Source: SFWF01 sp045537915
GTDB lineage: Bacteria > Bacillota > Clostridia > Oscillospirales > Acutalibacteraceae
DNA length: 28,297 nucleotides
NCBI GenBank assembly: GCA_045537915.1
Contig: JAZSQK010000055.1
Span: forward strand, 1-28,297
Direction: 5' to 3'
Part shown: in pieces, positions 23,050 through 28,297 of the stretch
Numbering within the stretch: position 1 is the stretch's first letter
How the letters are laid out: the number at the start of each line of letters is the position of its first letter
The notes under the pieces: model-generated
The model's input: the letters and a program-made list of their open reading frames with translations, nothing else
Told to the model about the DNA's origin: nothing
The model's database searches: none
Made by a program: the position numbers and the translations under genes

Positions 23050-24363
23050 CTAATTTTCGTTTTTAAGATTTTTAATAATATCCTCAATTATTTCCTTATC
23101 GTAAGGGGAAATTCGGAGCAGATCTTCAATCTTTTTAACCGAAAATAAAACGGTTGTGTGGTCTCTGCCAAATGCCTCGCCTATCATCTTATAGGAAAGC
23201 TCGGTGGTTTCACGAGCGATATACATTGCAATCTGTCTTGCCTTTGCGAGTTCGCTTGTCTTATGACGGGAGATAATATCGGTCTCGGAAACGTCATATG
23301 TACGGGCAACCTCGGAAATTATCTTATCCATCTTTATAGGCTCGGGCATTGTATCCGAAACAACCTCTTTTACAATGTTTTGAACCGTCATAAGAGTCGG
23401 CTTCTGGTCCATCTGAATATAAGCCTGAATTTTCTTTACAACACCTTCAAGCTGACGGGTATTAACTTTAATGTGATCGGCAATGTAATAAACTAAAGAA
23501 TCATCAATAGAAATACCGAGGGATTCTGCCTTTTTCTTTATGATTCCGACACGGGTTTCATAATCCGGCGGATTAATATCCGAGAAGAGTCCCATCTCAA
23601 GACGGTTTCTGATTCGGTCGTCAAGGGTTTTTACCTCTTTGGGAGGACGGTCCATAGTTACGACTATCTGCTTATTGTTCTGGTAGAGGGAGTTAAAGGT
23701 GTTAAAGAATTCCTCCTGTGTCTGCTCCTTACCTGCAATAAACTGAATGTCGTCTATGAGCAGAACATCAAGATTTCTGTACTGGTTTCTAAACTCCTCA
23801 ACCTTGCCGTAATGGATTGCGCTGATAAGATTGTTTGTAAACTCTTCGCAACGGGTATAGGCAATTCTCTTTTCGGGGTATTTTTTCTTTATCTCGTTTC
23901 TGATAGCGAGAAGAAGATGTGTTTTTCCGACACCCGAGGGACCGTAGATAACAAGGGGGTTGTAGATTATATGTCGGTTATCGGCAACCGCCATGGCAGC
24001 AGCATGGGCAAAACGGTTACAGCCGCCCACGATAAAGTTATCAAAGGTGAGGCTGTCCTCAAAGGAGGCATCGGGAGAACTTTTTTCATTCTGCATTATC
24101 TGTCCCTGCTCATCCTCTGCCACAATGACTATCTCCATATCAATTCCCATAATCTCACGGATGACAGGCATTAAGACCGGCATATAGTTGCTTTCAAGAA
24201 TACTCTTTTTATAGCCTGAGTTTATTCCGAAAACCATCTGACCTTCTCTGATTTCGATAAGATGAAGATCCTTGAACCAAACATTATAGGAAACGGTATT
24301 AAGCCTTTCAACCAGAAGCTTCGAAATTTCATTCCATATATCGTTCAGGGAATGTATTTCCAT
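23050..24363 (-). CDS. dnaA: Chromosomal replication initiator DnaA
   Basis: 437 aa from the ATG at 24363 (AAGGATG 6 nt upstream); the frame continues to 24408, but MEIHSLNDIWNEI is the natural domain I start. Domain I covers residues 1-~85, a short linker follows, then AAA+ domain III with Walker A YGPSGVGKTHLL, Walker B VLLIDDIQF and the arginine-finger region DRIRNRLEMGL. Domain IV has the DNA-reading signature GRDHTTVLFSVKKI. All residues needed for ATP-dependent origin melting and DnaA-box reading are present. Confidence 0.98.
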   Translation of the reverse strand: MEIHSLNDIWNEISKLLVERLNTVSYNVWFKDLHLIEIREGQMVFGINSGYKKSILESNYMPVLMPVIREIMGIDMEIVIVAEDEQGQIMQNEKSSPDASFEDSLTFDNFIVGGCNRFAHAAAMAVADNRHIIYNPLVIYGPSGVGKTHLLLAIRNEIKKKYPEKRIAYTRCEEFTNNLISAIHYGKVEEFRNQYRNLDVLLIDDIQFIAGKEQTQEEFFNTFNSLYQNNKQIVVTMDRPPKEVKTLDDRIRNRLEMGLFSDINPPDYETRVGIIKKKAESLGISIDDSLVYYIADHIKVNTRQLEGVVKKIQAYIQMDQKPTLMTVQNIVKEVVSDTMPEPIKMDKIISEVARTYDVSETDIISRHKTSELAKARQIAMYIARETTELSYKMIGEAFGRDHTTVLFSVKKIEDLLRISPYDKEIIEDIIKNLKNEN

Positions 24364-24445
24364 TTTTGCACATCCTTTTTTTAAATATTTTAGGGCATAT
24401 TTATCCAATTTTCTAATTTTAAATCATTATAATTGAATAGGTTAG

Positions 24446-24609
24446 GCGAAACAATTCTGTTTCGCAGCAAAATCTCTGATTTTGCAACAAATTTTTTAAA
24501 CTTTGTCCCTTTCAATTACAATAATTGTATCGCAAAATTAAATAGTATTATTTAATTTTGCTAAAGCCTCTTGAAAAGAGGCTTGTCGAAACGCATAAAA
24601 TGCGTTTCG
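24446..24609 (-). other. dnaA 5' leader with six successive hairpins
   Basis: Six stem-loops lie end to end between the dnaA promoter and start: 24446-24465 (GCGAAACA/TGTTTCGC), 24467-24485 (GCAAAATC/GATTTTGC), 24513-24527 (CAATTA/TAATTG), 24532-24561 (GCAAAATTAAAT/ATTTAATTTTGC), 24564-24584 (AAGCCTCTT/AAGAGGCTT) and 24587-24609 (CGAAACGCAT/ATGCGTTTCG). Every stem is perfect. They would form in the ~250-nt leader RNA or as cruciforms. No ORF and no perfect DnaA box is seen in 24364-24793. Confidence 0.7.
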
Positions 24610-24622
24610 CATAACTACAATC

Positions 24623-24651
24623 ATTATATCACACTTATTAACATTTTTCAA
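24623..24651 (-). promoter_or_regulatory. Promoter of dnaA
   Basis: TTGAAA and consensus TATAAT 17 bp apart on the minus strand, predicting a leader of ~250 nt before the dnaA ATG. Confidence 0.82.
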
Positions 24652-24653
24652 TG

Positions 24654-24707
24654 TAAATATTAATAAATATATATAAATATATATTATATTTTATACAATT
24701 TAAAAAA
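24654..24707. other. Extreme AT-rich tract, candidate unwinding element
   Basis: 54 bp containing a single C and no G, made mostly of TATA/ATAT steps, directly upstream of the dnaA promoter. Such tracts melt first in origins. Classical DnaA boxes next to it are not obvious; the nearest is a weak TTATCCAAT at ~24400. Confidence 0.45.
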
Positions 24708-24734
24708 GTTTCTTCTTTCTTCCTTTTTTTATTT

Positions 24735-24765
24735 ACAAACAGAACTATTTGTGTTAAATTAACAC
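24735..24765 (+). promoter_or_regulatory. Promoter and overlapping 15-bp dyad before the MFS pseudogene
   Basis: TTTACA and TAAATT at 17-bp spacing. GTGTTAA-A-TTAACAC (24751-24765), a perfect dyad covering the -10, looks like a repressor operator left over from the intact transporter gene. Strong AGGAGG follows at 24781. Confidence 0.5.
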
Positions 24766-24793
24766 TGTAATTTTTAAAAAAGGAGGGGTTACT

Positions 24794-25675
24794 TTGGAAA
24801 ATAAAAAACTTTCCTTTAAAGCAACCGTTGCTCTTTCCTTTTTGGTCTATTTTTTCAGCTATGCCATGCGGCTTGACTATGCGGCATCGGCAGGAACGGT
24901 TTTCGTTTACCTTTCGGTTCCGATTATACTGAAGCTTTCGGTTTAGAGAATTGTCTTCAGATGCATGTCCTTACTCGGCGTGATAATGCTTACGGTTTGG
25001 TTTTTGGCTACCAATAAGCTGACAATGGGCAAGGCTGTGGCAAAAGAAAAAATAAATGGCGAGAAAAAGATTTCGGCACTAGGCCTTATCGCCCTTGCAG
25101 GACTGGTTCCTGTCTTTATTGTCATAATATTGCAGGGAATTCTGCGTGACGGAATTCAGACCTGGCTGCCATCAATTGTAAAGGAGCAGTTTGGTCTGGG
25201 CGAATCCTCCTCTGTTCTCAGCACGGCGGTACTTCCCATACTCAGTATGCTAAGCATTGTTGCGGCAAGCTTTGTATACCGTAAAATTAAAAATGAGCTT
25301 AAGACCTCATTTATAATGTTTTTAATTTCATTTGTAGCAACCATACCCCTTGTTTTCGGGGGTGTTCCCGCAATAGTAACAATCCTTGCGGCGTCCATAA
25401 TTTCGGCCTGTATGCACGGAATAAACCTTATGCTGATATCCTTTATCCCAAAGGCATTTATGAAATACGGGATGGTTTCAACCTTTTCGGGAATTCTCAA
25501 CGCCTTTACATATGTCGGTGCGGCGCTGTCAACCTACGGCTTTGCGGCTGTTGCCGACCGATTTAGCTGGAATGCGGTTATAATCAGCTGGTGTGCAATT
25601 GCCCTTTTTGCAACCCTTATCTGTCTATTTAAAATTAAAGGTTGGCGAAATTTTTTAGCAAACACCGATAACTAA
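24794..25675 (+). pseudogene. Decayed MFS transporter
   Basis: Translation from TTG at 24794 (AGGAGG upstream) gives an MFS N-terminus (KKLSFKATVALSFLVYFFSY). It jumps after YAMRLDYAAS to sequence matching the fifth membrane segment (AGTVFVYLSVPIILKLSV), meets TAG at 24944-24946, and continues in the same frame as RIVFRCMSLLGV... through a normal-looking C-terminal half to 25675. In MFS proteins this position is usually ...GWR.VF, so TAG most simply replaces TGG (Trp). Two lesions are therefore seen: an in-frame deletion of roughly four membrane segments and a nonsense codon. The total of ~293 codons falls well short of the ~400 typical. The remaining 236-aa frame alone would be half a transporter and is unlikely to function. 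Confidence 0.85.
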
Positions 25676-25684
25676 ATCTTAAAT

Positions 25685-25713
25685 TCATATTTCCCGGTCT
25701 TTTTTCATACAAT
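25685..25713 (+). promoter_or_regulatory. Sigma-E-type sporulation promoter of spoIIID
   Basis: TCATATTT at 25685-25692 and CATACAAT at 25706-25713, separated by 13 bp, match the Bacillus mother-cell sigma-E consensus at both boxes. Spacing and position (28 nt before the spoIIID ATG) fit, and spoIIID is a sigma-E gene in B. subtilis. Confidence 0.75.
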
Positions 25714-25740
25714 TAAACAGTCCTTACAGGAGTTGATGGT

Positions 25741-25989
25741 ATGAGAGAAGCAGACGGACGTGCAATGGTCCTCGGAGAATATATTGCTACTTCGGGAGCG
25801 ACGGTAAGAGCCGCAGCAAAGGTTTTTAAAATTTCAAAATCTACCGTACATAAAGACGTTACCGAAAGACTTAAAAAAGAGGACCCGATTCTTTATAAAG
25901 AGGTTAAAAAGGTTCTTGAGAAAAACAAACAGGACCGTCATATAAGAGGCGGCCTCGCAACGAGAGAAAAATACAAAAAGCTGAAGTGA
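25741..25989 (+). CDS. spoIIID: Sporulation transcriptional regulator SpoIIID
   Basis: 82 aa DNA-binding protein that reshapes mother-cell gene expression after sigma-E. The helix-turn-helix TVRAAAKVFKISKSTVHKDVTERL (residues ~21-44) and the C-terminal basic part HIRGGLATREKYKK correspond closely to the Bacillus protein (HTH ending VSKSTVHKDLTERL; RGGEATK). AGGAG precedes the ATG. The stop codon lies in the left arm of the terminator hairpin. Confidence 0.95.
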   Translation: MREADGRAMVLGEYIATSGATVRAAAKVFKISKSTVHKDVTERLKKEDPILYKEVKKVLEKNKQDRHIRGGLATREKYKKLK

Positions 25990-26009
25990 GGAGTCACTTC
26001 AGCTTTTTT
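25975..26009 (+). terminator. Terminator of spoIIID
   Basis: AAAAAGCTGAAGTGA pairs with TCACTTCAGCTTTTT around GGAG, followed by a T-run; it includes the stop codon. The same hairpin, base for base in the core, follows the lipoprotein gene at 27414-27447. Confidence 0.9.
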
Positions 26010-26088
26010 AATGAATAACGAATAATTAATGTGGCTTCGCCACAAAATTTAATTTCTGTTCCCGAAGGGAACACCGAAATTATTCATT
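26010..26088 (+). repeat. Intergenic inverted-repeat element, copy B
   Basis: Compact 79-bp form with terminal AATGAATAA (26010-26018) and TTATTCATT (26080-26088), and internal hairpins GTGGCTTCGCCAC (26031-26043) and GTTCCCGAAGGGAAC (26058-26072). It encodes nothing. Confidence 0.8.
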
Positions 26089-26097
26089 CATAAAAAA

Positions 26098-26226
26098 CCG
26101 TCGCAAAATATTGCGGCGGATTTATTTATATGATAGAATATGTATAAAAGGGGGTTTAAGAAATGAAAAAATTAAAAAAAATGGTTGTACTTGCACTTTC
26201 GTTGACCCTTTGTCTTTGTCTTTGCG
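26098..26226 (+). repeat. 129-bp direct repeat, first copy
   Basis: Identical to 28169-28297 through the end of the window. It contains a hairpin (CCGTCGCAA/TTGCGGCGG), a candidate promoter (TTGCGG, 17 bp, TAGAAT), the GGGGG ribosome-site region and the first 21 codons of the lipoprotein gene. Confidence 0.95.
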
Positions 26227-27410
26227 GTTGCGAGAAGTTCCTTTTTGTTAATATTCTGGGCTACTCTGAGGAATTTGTTGAATATTATAAAAACCCCGAA
26301 GGATATGTTGTATTCTCAACAGATGACGAGGAGATTTATATTCCGACAGAGGAGCTATCAGCATATACCACCGCCTATCCCGACTGTAACGGGGAGATGT
26401 TTAAAAACTTGCTTTCGGGCGAGGACCTTTTGGTTTACAACGGATACCTCTTTGCAATGGAAAACTGTTATACGAGATTTATGCTTTATGTTGAGGATAA
26501 CAGCAAGGATTTCGGGTTTATACGTGAGGCGGTAAGCCTTGATTCACCCTTCCTTGAGCAGAATGTAAATGTCGATGGAGAAACAACTACTCGCTGGGAG
26601 GATAACAAAAAGATAGCCTTTACGGTAGAGCAGTTTGAAAGCGACCGATGGGAGCTTAAAATGGAGGCGCTGGAGGTCTTGAGAGAGGTTGTCAGTAAAA
26701 TCCCCGCCGAGACCGACACCGTGCTTTCCAAAATGCAGTATCTTTACCACTATGTCTGCGATAATATTGAGTATACCTCCTACGAAAAGTTCTACGGGAA
26801 TGATTTTCTTTACGATGCGGTCTGCAAGGGAAAGACCAATTGCGACGGCTACAGCAACATGTACAGTCTGCTTTTAAACCTCATCGGAGTCGAGTGCTGT
26901 GAGGCAATGGGAGATGATATTGAAGATGAATCTCTGCTGAGCGAGGAGGAGCTTAGTGAAGAGGAGGGGCACACCTGGGTGGTTGCAAAGGTAGACGGAA
27001 ATTATTATAATTTTGACCCAACCTTTGAGGATACCATGGAAGAGTTTCTTGAGGAAAGGCTGGTTTATTTCGCCTTTTCTGATGAGCTTGTTGATATAAA
27101 ATATTTTGACAGCGAGGAATCAAGGCCCAAATGCACCGATACCTCTCTTGATTTTGATTATGTCGGGCTTACGGTAGAAAATATAACCGACTGGTCCCAA
27201 ATTAAAAAGATAGCAAACTTTACCGACAGTCAGACGGCAAAACGCCGCTACACCAATTTTGTTCTTGTGAAAAGCTTAGTTGACGAAGCTACACACGATG
27301 CCTTTTTGAACAGATATATAGAAATGGTTTACAATATCAGCCACGTCTCTACACTTTCTGTTGATTTTAACAATTGTTCGGTTATCAGATTTGTGACAGA
27401 ACCGTGGTAA
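26163..27410 (+). CDS. Transglutaminase-like lipoprotein
   Basis: 415 aa. Residues 1-22 are a lipoprotein signal peptide, with lipobox LCGC and lipidated Cys23. The central part has a transglutaminase-like cysteine protease core: Cys227 in KTNCDGYSNMYSLLL, His270 in GHTWVVAKVDG and Asp285 in YNFDPTFED, giving a complete Cys-His-Asp triad with the usual spacing. It is probably anchored on the outer face of the membrane and acts on cell-wall or surface proteins; the reaction (proteolysis, crosslinking or none) cannot be read. The ~150 residues before the core and ~120 after it match no family I recognise. The gene has its own terminator, and an identical start reappears at 28234. Confidence 0.85.
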   Translation: MKKLKKMVVLALSLTLCLCLCGCEKFLFVNILGYSEEFVEYYKNPEGYVVFSTDDEEIYIPTEELSAYTTAYPDCNGEMFKNLLSGEDLLVYNGYLFAMENCYTRFMLYVEDNSKDFGFIREAVSLDSPFLEQNVNVDGETTTRWEDNKKIAFTVEQFESDRWELKMEALEVLREVVSKIPAETDTVLSKMQYLYHYVCDNIEYTSYEKFYGNDFLYDAVCKGKTNCDGYSNMYSLLLNLIGVECCEAMGDDIEDESLLSEEELSEEEGHTWVVAKVDGNYYNFDPTFEDTMEEFLEERLVYFAFSDELVDIKYFDSEESRPKCTDTSLDFDYVGLTVENITDWSQIKKIANFTDSQTAKRRYTNFVLVKSLVDEATHDAFLNRYIEMVYNISHVSTLSVDFNNCSVIRFVTEPW

Positions 27411-27413
27411 AAG

Positions 27414-27447
27414 AAAAGCTGAAGTGAGGAGTCACTTCAGCTTTTTT
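27414..27447 (+). terminator. Terminator of the lipoprotein gene
   Basis: AAAAGCTGAAGTGA pairs with TCACTTCAGCTTTT around GGAG, then T-run. It is a duplicate of the spoIIID terminator. Confidence 0.9.
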
Positions 27448-27449
27448 CT

Positions 27450-27501
27450 AATGCAAAACGCAAAATTAATGTGTGGCTTCGCCACGAAATAATTACGATA
27501 T
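27450..27501 (+). repeat. Intergenic inverted-repeat element, partial copy C
   Basis: Shares GTGTGGCTTCGCCACGA and ATAATTACGATA with copy A but lacks the GTTCCC hairpin and right end; it runs up to the end of the XRE gene. Confidence 0.65.
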
Positions 27502-27507
27502 GGAAAT

Positions 27508-27741
27508 TTAAAGCTTATCAAATAAAAAATTGAAATCTACGCTGAAAATATGGGTTAACGCAACAAGCTCACTAACCCTTATATTTATACGGTTGGTTTC
27601 TATTTTTGCATAGGTGCTGCGAGACATTTCTATTCCCATAAGTTGCAATTTTGCGATGGTCTGGTCCTGTGTTAATCCTTTGTTTTTTCTTGCTTTTTGA
27701 ATATTAGCGCCAATATCCTTATCGGGACGTATTTTAATCAT
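27508..27741 (-). CDS. XRE-family helix-turn-helix regulator
   Basis: 77 aa, start at the ATG at 27741 with GAGGTG upstream; a longer frame to 27825 would run through the operators and has no better start. It consists of one Cro/C1-type HTH: IGANIQKARKNKGLTQDQTIAKLQLMG..MSRSTYAKIETNRINI, plus a short tail (VDFNFLFDKL). Divergent from the Cys-rich membrane protein gene and flanked by two matching operator sequences, so autoregulation and control of the neighbour are likely. Confidence 0.88.
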   Translation of the reverse strand: MIKIRPDKDIGANIQKARKNKGLTQDQTIAKLQLMGIEMSRSTYAKIETNRINIRVSELVALTHIFSVDFNFLFDKL

Positions 27742-27753
27742 CAAAACACCTCT

Positions 27754-27771
27754 TGTTCCATATTGTGAACA
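27754..27771. promoter_or_regulatory. Operator 1 (GTTC-N8-GAAC)
   Basis: TGTTC-CATATTGT-GAACA just upstream of the XRE ribosome site. Its reverse complement (GTTCACAATATGGAAC) matches operator 2 (GTTCGCAATACAGAAC) at 13 of 16 positions. Confidence 0.65.
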
Positions 27772-27777
27772 TTTTTC

Positions 27778-27806
27778 TTGATAATACCCCTTTTTTGTGT
27801 TATAAT
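27778..27806 (+). promoter_or_regulatory. Promoter of the Cys-rich membrane protein gene
   Basis: TTGATA and consensus TATAAT with 17-bp spacing, 34 nt before the ATG at 27841. Confidence 0.85.
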
Positions 27807-27807
27807 G

Positions 27808-27823
27808 GTTCGCAATACAGAAC
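27808..27823. promoter_or_regulatory. Operator 2 (GTTC-N8-GAAC)
   Basis: GTTC-GCAATACA-GAAC immediately after the -10 box, covering the expected transcription start, so binding should block the plus-strand promoter. Confidence 0.65.
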
Positions 27824-27840
27824 ATTTAGGAGAGATAAAA

Positions 27841-28095
27841 ATGGCAGAATTTTGTTTTGACTGTTTCAATAAAGTGTTTAATAAGAACGACCCTGAAAAC
27901 AAATATATAATTTCAAAAGAATTATGCCTTTGTGAAGGGTGCTGCGAAATGAAAAGGGTCGTAATCACTCCAAAAAAATATTACTATAAATATAAATTCA
28001 GATTTTTAATAATGCCATTCATTATTATCTGGCGTATTATTCTTTTACCTGTTTCATTATATAAAATTAAAAAAGCAAAAGAACGTGATAAATGA
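27841..28095 (+). CDS. Small Cys-rich membrane protein
   Basis: 84 aa from the ATG at 27841 (AGGAGAG upstream). The N-terminal half has two Cys pairs, CFDC and CLCEGCC, arranged like a small zinc ribbon; the C-terminal half has one membrane segment (FLIMPFIIIWRIILLPVSLY) and a basic end (KIKKAKERDK). Family not recognised. Being divergent from and apparently controlled by a small XRE repressor, it may be a stress- or metal-responsive membrane protein; that is inference only. Confidence 0.75.
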   Translation: MAEFCFDCFNKVFNKNDPENKYIISKELCLCEGCCEMKRVVITPKKYYYKYKFRFLIMPFIIIWRIILLPVSLYKIKKAKERDK

Positions 28096-28160
28096 TTTCG
28101 GTGTTCCCTTCGGGAACGGATAGTAAATTTTGTGGCGAAGGCACACATTAATTATTCATT
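28094..28160 (-). repeat. Intergenic inverted-repeat element, copy D (reverse orientation)
   Basis: Reverse complement of the copy B layout: GTTCCCTTCGGGAAC (28103-28117), then GTGGCGAAGGCAC (28132-28144, one stem base changed) and a TTATTCATT end. It overlaps the stop codon of the preceding gene by two bases. Confidence 0.75.
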
Positions 28161-28168
28161 TATAAAAT

Positions 28169-28297
28169 CCGTCGCAAAATATTGCGGCGGATTTATTTAT
28201 ATGATAGAATATGTATAAAAGGGGGTTTAAGAAATGAAAAAATTAAAAAAAATGGTTGTACTTGCACTTTCGTTGACCCTTTGTCTTTGTCTTTGCG
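28169..28297 (+). repeat. 129-bp direct repeat, second copy
   Basis: Identical over its whole visible length to 26098-26226, offset 2071 bp; the repeat continues to, and is cut by, the window end. Confidence 0.95.
28234..28297 (+). CDS. Second copy of the transglutaminase-like lipoprotein gene, 5' end only
   Basis: ATG at 28234 with the same upstream 65 bp as the 26163 gene; the 21 visible codons encode the same signal peptide (MKKLKKMVVLALSLTLCLCL). The rest is beyond the window, so whether it is a full paralogue, a truncated copy or an assembly echo cannot be told. Confidence 0.7.
   Translation, partial: MKKLKKMVVLALSLTLCLCLC

Noticed and set aside
24364..24408. 15-residue N-terminal extension of DnaA
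   Set aside because: AAGGATG lies just before the ATG at 24363 and domain I begins there.
24965..25675. A functional 236-aa transporter
   Set aside because: It lacks the N-terminal half of an MFS protein, has no ribosome site at its first ATG, and continues in frame from an upstream start interrupted by a stop.
27742..27825. 28-residue extension of the XRE regulator
   Set aside because: It would be translated across both operators and the divergent promoter; the ATG at 27741 has a proper ribosome site and directly precedes the HTH.
20299..28160. Repeated hairpins as a CRISPR array
   Set aside because: Copies are kilobases apart, in both orientations and of unequal length, with no regular spacers or cas genes.

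Overview
The window looks like a chromosomal segment spanning the replication origin of a spore-forming, low-to-moderate GC Firmicute. It is most likely a Clostridia member of the Oscillospirales/Ruminococcaceae kind, a placement inferred from gene content. Evidence: the block dnaA-dnaN-S4 protein-recF-remB-gyrB-gyrA, two perfect parS palindromes, and spoIIID with a sigma-E-type promoter. Nearly all genes left of the dnaA leader are on the minus strand and most genes right of it on the plus strand, as expected for forks leaving an origin near 24.4-24.8 kb.

Layout from left to right. (1) 0.15-3.9 kb, minus strand: a matrix or surface-fibre operon encoding two small membrane proteins, an ER-type signal peptidase (SipW) and three TasA/camelysin-like secreted proteins, the last carrying a beta-helix C-terminal half. 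(2) 4.0-5.5 kb: a tyrosine recombinase gene enclosed by a perfect 23-bp inverted repeat. An outward promoter lies just inside the right repeat and a strong terminator lies just outside it. (3) 5.6-8.5 kb: trkA-trkH potassium uptake. (4) 8.5-11.5 kb: a Crp/Fnr regulator and a complete NitT/TauT/SsuABC-type ABC importer. (5) 11.5-15.4 kb: a SpoVB/MurJ-like flippase, a YczE-like membrane protein, tadA and a CPBP intramembrane protease, with parS sites in two gaps. (6) 15.5-24.4 kb: gyrA, gyrB, remB, recF, the S4 protein, dnaN and dnaA. (7) 24.4-24.8 kb: a dnaA leader packed with hairpins and an AT-rich tract. (8) 24.8-28.3 kb, mostly plus strand: a decayed MFS transporter, spoIIID, a transglutaminase-like lipoprotein, a divergent XRE regulator/Cys-rich membrane protein pair with paired operators, and the start of a second copy of the lipoprotein gene cut by the window end.

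The most interesting unit is the 4018-5440 segment. It has the architecture of a self-encoded invertible promoter switch. As given, the outward promoter fires into a terminator; after inversion it would fire into the SipW/TasA-like operon. This predicts phase-variable matrix or fibre expression controlled by a recombinase carried inside the flipping segment. Other notable structures are a 68-bp nested dyad over the Crp-family promoter, a run of six hairpins in the dnaA leader, a family of short intergenic inverted-repeat elements (one supplies the recF stop codon), and a 129-bp exact repeat that ends at the window edge.

All assignments come from reading the sequence and known family motifs. 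No database search was run.
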